This document shows, piece after piece, positions 19,715-29,025 of a DNA stretch of 64,000 bases. The position numbers were made by a program, and so were the translations under genes. The notes below the pieces were generated by a model, which worked only from the letters and a program-made list of their open reading frames with translations, was not told the DNA's origin and did no database searches. Position 1 is the stretch's first letter. Each line of letters begins with the position of its first letter. Location of the stretch: positions 1,785,131 through 1,849,130 of the forward strand of contig JAOSJT010000001.1 of the NCBI GenBank assembly GCA_027493955.1. The letters run 5' to 3'. Source of the DNA: Bacteroidia bacterium (GTDB taxonomy: Bacteria; Bacteroidota; Ignavibacteria; SZUA-365).

Positions 19715-21324
19715 AGGACGTCCCCTCTGTCATCCGCCGGATTGTGGATCAGCGCACAGGAATCGGATAGATGGATTAGGAACCCGGCGGCCTCCAGCAT
19801 TTCCTGAAGCCACTGGTCCGTGTCTGCCGGTAAATAGATTCCCTTGCCGCAAAGTCGCTCGCTGGCCCGATCAAGTCCTTTGGCATCAAAGACTAACCCA
19901 TGCCGGCGCTCCAGCAGCTCCTTGAATGTGTCGAACGTAAGTCGACCTCCCACCGGAACCGTGGTCACGACCAGCAGGCGCAGCAGTTGTTCATTCAAAA
20001 CAAACCGCGCACCGGCCCCCCTTTTGGGAACGACGAAACCGAGGCGTTTGGAGAGGCCCACGAACAGCTTGCTGCCGTAGGATCGGTCCGCCTGTTTAAG
20101 TTTTTTATTCCGTTCACCCTCATCCTCCGGCAGCTCAACCGTGTCCGACCTCAACGATTGAAAAATCATCTTTTCAATCGCTTTGACTGATTGCTGTGAA
20201 AGGCGACGGATAACCGGACGGTTCTCTTCCGGAGCCGATACGGCCAGCCGATAGTCCGGCCCGCTACAGGGTTCCGCACCGCTCATGAGTCGCATGCTCT
20301 GCATTGCCAGGGTGCGGAGAACCTGCATGGAACAAGCGGTCTCCAGCATATAAATCCGCTCCACCACATCCAGATTGCTCTGCATGAGACGAAGCAGATC
20401 AACAGCAAACAGATAGCCTTCCATCCAGCTTTCTGCATTGCACCAACCGGCGGAGACAAAACGACGATCCGACTCGGTCCCATCAGTGCTTTCCGGGGTG
20501 ATTGGATCCAAACGGGAGTCAATGAATTCCGCAAGTTCCGTCAAGGTGGGTGGACAGAAGCTCATCAGATTCTGCAACGATTCGTTCAGCTGAGTGTGCA
20601 GCCACTCCGGATCCTGTTCGTCTTTCGTCAATCCGAAAACCCCATCCCGGCACCATGCGGTGATTCGGTCGTGAGGTTGCCTCAGCGCATTGCAGACCTG
20701 CAAATAAAGCAGCTCACCGCCTCGCGATAAGAAACGGTGCTGATTCATTGTTAAGTATTTGCTTTTGTTTTCAAAAATATCATCCCAGCTGTCTGGATTC
20801 TCTCTCTCAGCCGCACTTTCATTCCAAATCGTTTCCCCTGCTAGAAACGAGTGAGAAATCGGAAGAAAGCTCTGGGCACACCATGTCCTACCGCTGCCTG
20901 CGCCTTGAAACCCGAGAAACAGATTTTCGATAGTGCGGATAATATCCTTTTTACGCTCGGGGTCATCGACCTGAATTTGACCGTGCAGTTTTTGGATCAA
21001 CTGCTCATGGTGGACCCGGTGTGTTTGGTGGCGAGACTCCAGCCGGGATGCCCCCAAAAAGGAGAAGAGTTTCAGGTTCAGACGCGCCTTCGGCGTATAT
21101 TCAAGTCGTGCGTTATTCCAAGCAAAAAGCAGTTCCCGGCTCGGCAAGGCCGTTTCAAAAACCGAGTGTCCTGTCCGTTTGGGCGAAAAGATAACAAGCA
21201 GGAATTCGCTCAGCAGTTCACTGATGGTTTGGTCGGAAAACAGGCGGTTGCCATAGAGCTGAATCGCCGGATTCTGCATCGCTTTCACATCATCTGGAGT
21301 GTAGGGAAAATAGTTAAAGGTCAT
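19711..21324 (-). CDS. sspG: Phosphorothioate-linked restriction protein SspG/DptG
   Basis: 537 aa, with no nucleotide-binding motif visible. It is assigned by position between an SspF-like P-loop protein and SspH, by length, and by resemblance to the DptG/DndG family (N-terminal NYFPYTPDDVKAM..., long helical body, C-terminal basic region). It starts with a strong ribosome site (GGAGG, five bases before the ATG) that lies inside the sspF end; sspF and sspG overlap by 11 bases. Its biochemical role in the FGH complex is unknown to me. Confidence 0.75.
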   Translation of the reverse strand: MTFNYFPYTPDDVKAMQNPAIQLYGNRLFSDQTISELLSEFLLVIFSPKRTGHSVFETALPSRELLFAWNNARLEYTPKARLNLKLFSFLGASRLESRHQTHRVHHEQLIQKLHGQIQVDDPERKKDIIRTIENLFLGFQGAGSGRTWCAQSFLPISHSFLAGETIWNESAAERENPDSWDDIFENKSKYLTMNQHRFLSRGGELLYLQVCNALRQPHDRITAWCRDGVFGLTKDEQDPEWLHTQLNESLQNLMSFCPPTLTELAEFIDSRLDPITPESTDGTESDRRFVSAGWCNAESWMEGYLFAVDLLRLMQSNLDVVERIYMLETACSMQVLRTLAMQSMRLMSGAEPCSGPDYRLAVSAPEENRPVIRRLSQQSVKAIEKMIFQSLRSDTVELPEDEGERNKKLKQADRSYGSKLFVGLSKRLGFVVPKRGAGARFVLNEQLLRLLVVTTVPVGGRLTFDTFKELLERRHGLVFDAKGLDRASERLCGKGIYLPADTDQWLQEMLEAAGFLIHLSDSCALIHNPADDRGDVL

Positions 21325-23602
21325 CGGTTACCTCCAGATTGTTGCCATTTACGGCAAAACGCTGCCTGCGAAAGGTGTGATCCGTTTTCAGGCGCACCAG
21401 CATGATCCGTTCGTCGTCATGAGCGGAGGCCTTTTGTTGAACCTGCGCCTTGAAGCAATCGAGCCGCTCAAGATAGGAAGCTTCAAGCACCTCGCCCAGT
21501 TCACCGAAATGGCGCATCATGACATAATCCAGAAACGGTACCTTCAACGGCAACTTCAGTCCGTCAATACGACTATTTTCCTTTCCGCATAAAATGAGAT
21601 CTCGACGCAATTCACCCGATGCACTGACGCTGTTGATTAGCCTTAATGTTGTCGAGTCTCCCCAGTCGACTTCGGCCAAAACAACCTGGGCGCTCTGCCG
21701 GACTTCGCTCCGGCGGCGGCTCAAAGTTATATAAAGCCGCCGCCGGTCATTCTGCGTCGATCCTTCGGGGAGCCGCACCCCGGTAAAGTGCTCTTGAAGG
21801 ACATGGTATATCTTGCGTTCGAGCGTCTCTTTTTCTTGCCCATTAAGCTGAACTCCACCTTGTTGCCATCTGATCCAGTCCAGAATCGTCGGAGAGTTTA
21901 GGTACTGCCCCAAATATCCCTGTTTCCCTTCGGGAAAGTCCGCCAGAAAATAGAGCATGCGGCGAACCTGTTCCCGGGCCAGATCCGATGACATTCCGAT
22001 AAACTGCGACTCATGAGCCCCATGACGGCGCAGCTTTTCAAACTCCGTATTCAGCGAATCCACACCGAGCGTCACTGGCTCGTCACAGTTGCGCAGCCAC
22101 AGTTTGTGCTCCCATCCTGGGCAGGGACGTTCCCCGAATTTCTGTTTTTCGATCTCCTGCACTGCCTTCATTTCGAAGGCTGAACCATCCGGTTGGCGGC
22201 CGTTGTCGCCAAAAAAGCGGTTGAAAAAGAGATATTCGGAAATCAGCGGAGGTGGATTCTGCGTCTGAACCTCCCGGATGTCCTGTTGATCCAGCCCGGA
22301 GGTGATGAGATATGCAAGGTGCTCCGTAAACTGCCGCATGGTCAGGCGCGTTCCATATTCATACATGCGCCGATAAGCCAGAAAGATCCGTTCGGTTGCC
22401 CGTTCCTGATTGGATTGCAGGAGGTTGACGTTGATGAAAATGGGACAGGTTTCCCGGCAATCCAGAGTTTGGCAGATCGTCCAGCGTTCCGGAGCCAGCA
22501 TCTTTTCAAAAACCCGGCGGGCCAGCGCCATATTATCCATGCGGGCCAGGTTGAATACCCGGAATTTGATGCCGCCCAGAGACAGGGTCGATTCCCCGCT
22601 CTCGCTGCTGATAGCCTTTAAGACGCGGCTTTCCACTTCAACATCCTTTTCGCCGAAATATGCCGAATGCCGCTTGGCAAGATCCAGCAAGGTACCAGTG
22701 TTGGAGACCAAAAGAAAACGGCGATCTCGTTTCGACAACTCGTCCAGCAGGCTTGGATCCTCGTTACGATCACGTTCACTCAGGTCTTTTATGATAGATA
22801 CATCCCCCGTATCTTCACGAGGTTGCGGCGGCACATCCAGGGGACGGTCACGATCCCAGTCCCGAAAAAGCTTATATACCTCCATGGCGAGGGTAGATTT
22901 CCCGTCTCCCGCATGTCCCGTCAAAAGTACATGTTGGCCTCCCGGATCCCTCATTTCTTTATAAATGATGTCCGCCAGCGGATGCTTTACGTGGATGGTG
23001 GCAAACTGCGCATTGCATACCTGCGATTCTGCCAATGCGTTTTCATTGCTTCCACCCGAGCGTTGAAGTGAATTAAGATAACTCACAAAGGGATTTAAGG
23101 AAGCTTCACTCTGCCCATCAAGCAATCTTTCAAATGACTGGGCGCGGTGATCGCTCCGGTTACTACTCTCTTGTAGACAATTAATAATAAGCTGAACAAG
23201 TTCCCCCCGCGTTGATTCATCCTCTAGCAAGCTCAGTAGGGGGTCTAAAATTAATGCATGGTCCACTAAATCACATAACGCTCCAGGACCTCCAACTGTT
23301 TCTGTTGCCTCAAGCTCTGGTGCCTTTCCATCCAAAGGCACCAACGACCAAAACGTAGAAGTGTGTAAATGGAAAAACGGAGTGTGAGCCCTGCAACTAC
23401 TGCTGGTATCAGGTGAAAACTGATTAAATAAATCCGAAAAAGTCTCTTTGAAGAATGAATCGAAATAAATTCTTCCGTCTGAAAAGTTGTTCTTTTTCAG
23501 AGATTCAATCGCTGTCAGCAGTGCAATCAACTTATGCGGTTTAAAAGCATTTCCTTTCCAACCTAATGCACGAATTTCCCGTTTGACCTCCATCAGCATC
23601 AT
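21314..23602 (-). CDS. sspF: Phosphorothioate-linked restriction ATPase SspF/DptF
   Basis: 762 aa from the chosen start. Walker A is GHAGDGKS at about residues 229-236, as in DptF/DndF. A cysteine-containing segment (TLDCRETCPIF) follows in the middle. The open frame reaches back to 23644, but GAGGAGG lies at optimal distance before the ATG at 23602, so that start is preferred. It then begins 10 bases after sspA ends. It should act with SspG and SspH as the restriction module. The first about 180 codons (23.0-23.6 kb) are visibly more AT-rich than the rest, suggesting a mosaic gene. Confidence 0.85.
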   Translation of the reverse strand: MMLMEVKREIRALGWKGNAFKPHKLIALLTAIESLKKNNFSDGRIYFDSFFKETFSDLFNQFSPDTSSSCRAHTPFFHLHTSTFWSLVPLDGKAPELEATETVGGPGALCDLVDHALILDPLLSLLEDESTRGELVQLIINCLQESSNRSDHRAQSFERLLDGQSEASLNPFVSYLNSLQRSGGSNENALAESQVCNAQFATIHVKHPLADIIYKEMRDPGGQHVLLTGHAGDGKSTLAMEVYKLFRDWDRDRPLDVPPQPREDTGDVSIIKDLSERDRNEDPSLLDELSKRDRRFLLVSNTGTLLDLAKRHSAYFGEKDVEVESRVLKAISSESGESTLSLGGIKFRVFNLARMDNMALARRVFEKMLAPERWTICQTLDCRETCPIFINVNLLQSNQERATERIFLAYRRMYEYGTRLTMRQFTEHLAYLITSGLDQQDIREVQTQNPPPLISEYLFFNRFFGDNGRQPDGSAFEMKAVQEIEKQKFGERPCPGWEHKLWLRNCDEPVTLGVDSLNTEFEKLRRHGAHESQFIGMSSDLAREQVRRMLYFLADFPEGKQGYLGQYLNSPTILDWIRWQQGGVQLNGQEKETLERKIYHVLQEHFTGVRLPEGSTQNDRRRLYITLSRRRSEVRQSAQVVLAEVDWGDSTTLRLINSVSASGELRRDLILCGKENSRIDGLKLPLKVPFLDYVMMRHFGELGEVLEASYLERLDCFKAQVQQKASAHDDERIMLVRLKTDHTFRRQRFAVNGNNLEVTDDL

Positions 23603-23612
23603 CAGCCCCTCC

Positions 23613-24767
23613 TCATGGTTGTCGGAAAATACTTTTAATTTCAACTACTGAGCGTCTTAGCATCTCTATGGCCTCATGGATGTCGTTTTGGGTTGTATGT
23701 CGCCCCAAAGAGACTCGAATCGTCCCTTTCGCTGTTTCACGATCACATCCAATTTTCTCAAGCACGTGAGATATCGTGATTGCATGATTGGAGCAAGCCG
23801 AACCCTCAGAAACAGCGAGTGTCTGTAGATTGTCGATGAGCAGATCGGCAGGAACTTTTGGAAAAGCGATTGAAAAGACCCCTGGCAATCTAGGAGTGGT
23901 CAGCGAGTGAACTATGCTTTCTGGAAATGCTCTTGCTATCCGCTCTAATAACTCTTTTTCGAGTCGAACGATTTCCGCTGAGCCATTCTTTTGAACATAC
24001 CCTTGGCAAATGGAGCAAGCTTTACCGAAGCCAACTATACCTGGAACGTTATTTGTCCCAGGGCGCAAACCATGCTCCTGCCCCCCTCCACGAAACGGTC
24101 GTGCCCAAGGCCATTTCCGGGCGCCTCCTCGGACAAAAAGCGCCCCCACCCCCTTGGGGCCGTACATTTTGTGGGCGCTAAATGAGGCAAAATCACAATT
24201 GACCACCTGTACATCGAATGGCACCTTGCCAAGCACTTGGGCAGCGTCAGTGTGGAAATAGGCCCCGTTCTCGTGGGCTAGATCAGCCAGCTCAGCTACA
24301 GGCTGCAGCGTCCCCAGTTCGTTGTTGGCAGCCTGCACTGAAACCAGCAAAGTCTCCGGGGTGATGAGCTTTCTAGCAGCATCCAAATTGGTTACGCCAG
24401 TCTGGTCTACGGGCAGCTCAACAACCTCAAATCCATGTTTTTCCAGTAGGTGGGCGGGCTCAAGGACCGACTTGTGTTCAATGGTCGATACCGCGATCCG
24501 TTTTCGGTCGGAGCGGGGCGTCAGTAGCACGCCCAGAAACAGCAGATTGTTGCTCTCTGTAGCTCCCGAGGTAAAAATCATTTCGGCAGGGAGCGCATTG
24601 GCCAAAGCGGCAACCTGCTCCCTGGCTGTTCTGACCGCCAACTCGGCCCGTCTCCCCATCAGGTGTCCGCTGGAGGGATTACCATATTCTTCATTCCAGT
24701 AACGCTGCATCGCCTCCACGACTTCCGGGGCGCATGGTGTTGTCGAATTATGGTCCCAGTAAATCAT
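23613..24767 (-). CDS. sspA: Cysteine desulfurase SspA
   Basis: 384 aa PLP enzyme of the IscS/NifS/DndA family. Visible features are H99 (TIEHKS), PLP-binding K200 (SFSAHKMYGPKG) and catalytic C325 (GSACSN). The usual N-terminus MIY-D-N-(A/S)TTP starts at the ATG at 24767. The 11 extra codons back to 24800 overlap sspD and are not expected. The enzyme takes sulfur from cysteine as a persulfide and passes it to SspD for DNA backbone phosphorothioation. It sits between sspD and sspF within one operon. A housekeeping IscS role is possible, but its location argues for a dedicated enzyme. Confidence 0.92.
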   Translation of the reverse strand: MIYWDHNSTTPCAPEVVEAMQRYWNEEYGNPSSGHLMGRRAELAVRTAREQVAALANALPAEMIFTSGATESNNLLFLGVLLTPRSDRKRIAVSTIEHKSVLEPAHLLEKHGFEVVELPVDQTGVTNLDAARKLITPETLLVSVQAANNELGTLQPVAELADLAHENGAYFHTDAAQVLGKVPFDVQVVNCDFASFSAHKMYGPKGVGALFVRGGARKWPWARPFRGGGQEHGLRPGTNNVPGIVGFGKACSICQGYVQKNGSAEIVRLEKELLERIARAFPESIVHSLTTPRLPGVFSIAFPKVPADLLIDNLQTLAVSEGSACSNHAITISHVLEKIGCDRETAKGTIRVSLGRHTTQNDIHEAIEMLRRSVVEIKSIFRQP

Positions 24768-24778
24768 TGAAAAAAATC

Positions 24779-25618
24779 CTAAAGATGACAGATGTTGCAA
24801 GAGAGAGACTCGCCATCGTCGGAGTCATAGCCCCAAATATCTTTCAGTTTCTGATGTCCCTTAAAAGCATTCGTCTCACGCTCTTTCCTTTTTGCGTGCT
24901 CTTCCATAATTGCCTCTGCGCGTTGGGCCAGCTCATCAAGGGTCTCACCCTGATTCCAGGTATACCGTACACCTGTTTCTGGATCGTATTTTTCGTATTT
25001 TTTTGCTTCTTCAAAAAGTTCAGGGTGATTTTGAAGCAATCCTACCCATTCACGCTTCTGCTGATAGAAGCAAAAATAACATCCTGACCGGGACCGCCAC
25101 TCATAATAACGAGGCACCCCCAGCCCCGACTCATTAAGAATCCTTTCCACATCTTCAAGACGTATATTATTTTCAACAAAGGGTAAGACTGTTTTCACAT
25201 TGGGTTTTGTTGAAATGTAGCCTGTACGGTGAGGTTCATCTGCTCGTATGCCGACATAGCTGATTACAGGATCGTTGCCTATGAAATCTTCGTAAGGCTT
25301 CAGCTTTAGATACTCTGTACACCAGCGAGACTTTGGAGATGGGAGGTAACCTTTCTTGATTTGAAGGATCTCGTCGAACCCATATCCCGATGAGTATTTA
25401 AGAAAATGAATCTTTTTGCCGAGAAAAGTTTCTAGTTTAACCAAGTACTCATACGTCTCATCAAGTTCCTTTTCTGTGTCACAGAAAACATATTCGACAT
25501 CCGGAATCTTGCCCAACATGTAAACAGCTAGCGCAGAGCTATCTTTACCCCCTGACAGCGCCAGAATATGTCGCACAGGCTTATCGGATTTTGCAGATAT
25601 TTGAGTATCGGAATACAT
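24779..25618 (-). CDS. sspD: PAPS-reductase-like ATP pyrophosphatase SspD
   Basis: 279 aa. The PP-loop SGGKDS at residues 22-27 binds ATP, and downstream are the SRWCTEYLK and GCYFCFYQQKREW motifs with cysteines suited to an Fe-S cluster or persulfide relay. This is the pattern of DndC/SspD. It should adenylate the DNA backbone or activate sulfur received from SspA. A good ribosome site (AAGGAG) precedes the ATG, 17 bases after the sspC stop. The family also includes sulfate-assimilation CysH and tRNA enzymes; the ssp neighbours decide the call. Confidence 0.9.
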   Translation of the reverse strand: MYSDTQISAKSDKPVRHILALSGGKDSSALAVYMLGKIPDVEYVFCDTEKELDETYEYLVKLETFLGKKIHFLKYSSGYGFDEILQIKKGYLPSPKSRWCTEYLKLKPYEDFIGNDPVISYVGIRADEPHRTGYISTKPNVKTVLPFVENNIRLEDVERILNESGLGVPRYYEWRSRSGCYFCFYQQKREWVGLLQNHPELFEEAKKYEKYDPETGVRYTWNQGETLDELAQRAEAIMEEHAKRKERETNAFKGHQKLKDIWGYDSDDGESLSCNICHL

Positions 25619-25635
25619 TGGGAACTCCTTGCAAT

Positions 25636-28600
25636 CTAATTCTGGTTCGACTCAATTGTGCTCAATAGCTCCCTTAAGGCAGCGGCAAGGGCGCGGGAAT
25701 TGTCTTTCCCTCTTAGTTTGCTGAGCTGAGGTTCCAGCATTATCCGGAAGGCCTCCTTTTGCTCGAGCTCCTTGTTAGTCAAGACAGGACCAGCATCCCC
25801 ATAGTTAAGCCAGGTCTGCCGGAACAGCTCCCCCATGCCTTTTGCCAACCCTTCAAAACTCTCTAAGTCCATGTCAGTCCACTGCTCAAAAGGCCGATTG
25901 GCGATCAGAGACAATGCTGGGCGTGCGTTGTGGTCGTCGGCAATGCCGTTGTTCACACAGTTGAGAAAGGGGGTCAGCACCTCATGCTTAATGCGTGGTA
26001 CGAGCCATGCCGCTCTACGTTCGAGCTCGTGCCACCCATCGATGTTTTCGGCAAGCCCACAGTGACGGAGCAAGACCTTCCTTTTCTTCTCAAGCAACTT
26101 CGGGCCGTAGTTGTTTAAGGTGGAAAGACTGTTATTGAGCTGCTCAAAAAAATAATCCACGTCTCTTTCACGCCTCTGCCCCTGCATGAATGGCTGCAGC
26201 CCAAAACAACGTGGCAGGTCGACAAAGAGGAGCTGTTCCGGTGAAGCCGCGTGCAACAGGCAGTCGCGCACTTTTACTGCCGCAGCATTCCCGATCTGGT
26301 TTGTTTTCTGTGTGACGGGTGGCAACGAATTCAATACCCGATACAGTGCACGCACGACCGATGCCGTCTTAGGAGCCTGTTTTAAGCCTGTGGCCAGACG
26401 TTCCACAACAGCCTTGCGGGTGCCATCAAGCTTTGCGCCCGAAACCGCAAACAGGTCAGGCCTTCTTTGCAGCAGCTCCAGGTGGGCCGACTGGACTTCG
26501 GGAATAAAAGTACCTTCCCTATAAAGAAACAACTCATCCTGGTAATGGAGGTAAAAGGCAACAAATATAATTGGATGAACACCATCCGGAAGACCATATG
26601 GGACATTTGCAAGCTGTTCAAACAGGTCGACAAGTTCGATCCGCTGAATATTTTCCGCGAATACTATATCCTCAACCAAATCCCACGATGGCCGTAGGTT
26701 GCAGCTATTGCCCTCAGAAGGAGGTCCGAAGTCCCAACGCTGACGGTCATCATTAAAGAAGTGAACCCCAGAAGCACGTAACACGGATTCATATACGCTG
26801 CGTTCCGGAGGGTAGCCCTCAATGCCAAGACACTCCTCACCGCGCCTTTCCAACATGCGCTCCAACAGACAACGTCGTGCTGCTGAAGCAGCGCTTGAAA
26901 GTTTTTTTCTGACGACCAGCTCATTTCGGACCATGGGGGTTAAATGGTATATTTGGTCACATGCCTGGGATAGCAATTTTGTTACATCAACAGGCTTTTG
27001 CGGCTGCTGGTCTTGACCGTGCCATATCCATTGACAAGAATTGCCCACCGGCGCAGGACGAGGATCTAGCAACGTCTGAATATGTTGGGCGATGTGCTGT
27101 TCTCCCATAGCGAGCCTCAAGCTTAACTCGCGCCGGGCAATGCGGTCATCACGGAGTTCAGGCGTATTTTTTTCGACCCAACGTAAGCAAGCTACCTCCT
27201 CCGCAACACCGCGTAAGGCATCAACTTGTGTGGGCAGAGCAATAATGAGCCTTTTTTGTCCCTTGGCCGCTTCGAGAGCTTCTGCCTTTAGTCGCTCTAT
27301 GTTGGCTTGTGGCAGCAACACAATAATGGTGCCTGCTGCATCTTCAAATCTATCAGCTGCCTTCAGAATACTTTTGCTCAAACTCTCCGCGTACATCAGA
27401 TTGAAATAACGGTTGACACCAGTTTTCAGGCTGTGGCGACGGGCAACGAGAGTCCTGGCAGGAAGGTGATGGCAAAGAGCCTCCAAGGGCGACACACTTT
27501 CAATCTGAAGCTTTCTCCTACCTTCATTCATTCGGGCTTCGATATCGACATCGCTGCCCTCCCAAACCCGATATGAGTTGTCCAATCGTCGATAAGTGAC
27601 TACCGACTGCTGTCTCAAAAACTCCAGGTCCTGATCTAGTGTTGCAGGGCTAGAAACAGCACTCCTGAGAATTTGCGCTGTGGCGCGAAGAGGACATATT
27701 TCTGACAAGACATTCAAAAGCGCCACTGTCTGCACAATTTCAAGTTGGGCGTGACTTAGATAGTGACGGCTATTTATAATGTCGTTGGCCTCCAATAAAC
27801 GTTTCGCGTGCGGCAAGCGAGCTAGCCCCGCCTCAAAGTTAGCTAATAAATAAGCATAGATGTGATGCAGACGGATAAAGTTGTCACCCCCGTCAACAGG
27901 ATGGTCAATATGGTACTGGAAGGCAAATGGCTCGCAGCTGGTTAAATAAGAAAATATGGATCGTTCATTCTGTGCGAGCCTTCTGAATAAGTAGGGCATT
28001 GCCAGCAATAAGCTAGGGTGCAATGGCCATGAGCGACGAGCTATTTTTTCAAATTCGGCATATTCCAGGCCAAAAGGGAGTGAGATTGCTCCCTTTTTGA
28101 TGTCCAACAAAGCGTAATCCAACTCATCCGCTATTGGCTTTGGCAAATTGACAGCTGGATGTAATGCTGAAGCTATAAGCCTTATTGTGGTGCCCGCTGA
28201 CTCGCTGAATTGAATAGACTGAAAACGCTCCTGGACCTTGTTCCACTCATTACGAAGAGTTCGATCAGACAGCTCAACATAGTCGTCAAACATTTGGTGC
28301 AGGGTAATGAGAAACAGCAGAGGTGTTTTCGATTGGCGGCTGGCGTATTCCGCCAACTCCTGGAAAATATATACGTCGCCACCTGCTCGATCCTGAAGGG
28401 CGTATTCCAGTGTTTTCCCCGCCTCGTCAACAAGCAAGAGAACGCCAGTGAAAAATTGTTTCTCCGCCTCTTTCTGAACGTCAGTCAGAAAACCAACCAC
28501 AATGGCAGTGTCTCGCCAAACCTTTCGCCGAAGCGCCTCCTCAATTCGAGCATGGAGATCCCTCACTGATGTAGAAATTTTCATGCCCCTGACGGCCTCG

Positions 28601-29025
28601 AGCATTCCTTCCAACAGCAATTGCGCGATGGGGCGACGACGAGCCGTAACCGGGACAAGAAGAAATCCCTCTCGGCCGTCTTTGGTTTTGCGAATTTGCC
28701 GCAACTTTGCATTCAGCTTGGAGTATTCCGGGGCAAGCATTTTAGCTGCCTGGTCAACCTTCCTGGCATCCCGATCCAAAAGCTGACAAAGAAAAACCGC
28801 AAATGCTGATTTCCCGGTTCCGTATGGACCGGTCAAAGCGAAGGCCCGCTGCCCCTTTTCGGATAACAACCCTTCGCTCAGTTGCTCCAGCGCCTGAGCT
28901 ACATTGGGGGTTACAATGTAACCGGACGCACTGCCAATGTTCTGCCAGTCGTTATGAAGGTTGACAGAGCGCAAAAATCGAGGCGCTACCGCAACATAAT
29001 GAGATCTTTTCAGGCCTTTGCCCAT
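25636..29025 (-). CDS. sspC: Phosphorothioation ATPase SspC
   Basis: 1129 aa from the ATG at 29025 (an in-frame GTG lies one codon upstream). Walker A is GPYGTGKS at residues 66-73, and Walker B is VLLLVDEAG with D200/E201. It is not an SMC-type DndD, which supports the single-strand (Ssp) rather than double-strand (Dnd) type. The ATG overlaps the sspB stop by one base (TGATG), and AGGGG lies about eight bases upstream. SspC is the ATPase of the SspBCD modification complex. The C-terminal 700 residues hold no motif that I can name. Confidence 0.85.
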   Translation of the reverse strand: MGKGLKRSHYVAVAPRFLRSVNLHNDWQNIGSASGYIVTPNVAQALEQLSEGLLSEKGQRAFALTGPYGTGKSAFAVFLCQLLDRDARKVDQAAKMLAPEYSKLNAKLRQIRKTKDGREGFLLVPVTARRRPIAQLLLEGMLEAVRGMKISTSVRDLHARIEEALRRKVWRDTAIVVGFLTDVQKEAEKQFFTGVLLLVDEAGKTLEYALQDRAGGDVYIFQELAEYASRQSKTPLLFLITLHQMFDDYVELSDRTLRNEWNKVQERFQSIQFSESAGTTIRLIASALHPAVNLPKPIADELDYALLDIKKGAISLPFGLEYAEFEKIARRSWPLHPSLLLAMPYLFRRLAQNERSIFSYLTSCEPFAFQYHIDHPVDGGDNFIRLHHIYAYLLANFEAGLARLPHAKRLLEANDIINSRHYLSHAQLEIVQTVALLNVLSEICPLRATAQILRSAVSSPATLDQDLEFLRQQSVVTYRRLDNSYRVWEGSDVDIEARMNEGRRKLQIESVSPLEALCHHLPARTLVARRHSLKTGVNRYFNLMYAESLSKSILKAADRFEDAAGTIIVLLPQANIERLKAEALEAAKGQKRLIIALPTQVDALRGVAEEVACLRWVEKNTPELRDDRIARRELSLRLAMGEQHIAQHIQTLLDPRPAPVGNSCQWIWHGQDQQPQKPVDVTKLLSQACDQIYHLTPMVRNELVVRKKLSSAASAARRCLLERMLERRGEECLGIEGYPPERSVYESVLRASGVHFFNDDRQRWDFGPPSEGNSCNLRPSWDLVEDIVFAENIQRIELVDLFEQLANVPYGLPDGVHPIIFVAFYLHYQDELFLYREGTFIPEVQSAHLELLQRRPDLFAVSGAKLDGTRKAVVERLATGLKQAPKTASVVRALYRVLNSLPPVTQKTNQIGNAAAVKVRDCLLHAASPEQLLFVDLPRCFGLQPFMQGQRRERDVDYFFEQLNNSLSTLNNYGPKLLEKKRKVLLRHCGLAENIDGWHELERRAAWLVPRIKHEVLTPFLNCVNNGIADDHNARPALSLIANRPFEQWTDMDLESFEGLAKGMGELFRQTWLNYGDAGPVLTNKELEQKEAFRIMLEPQLSKLRGKDNSRALAAALRELLSTIESNQN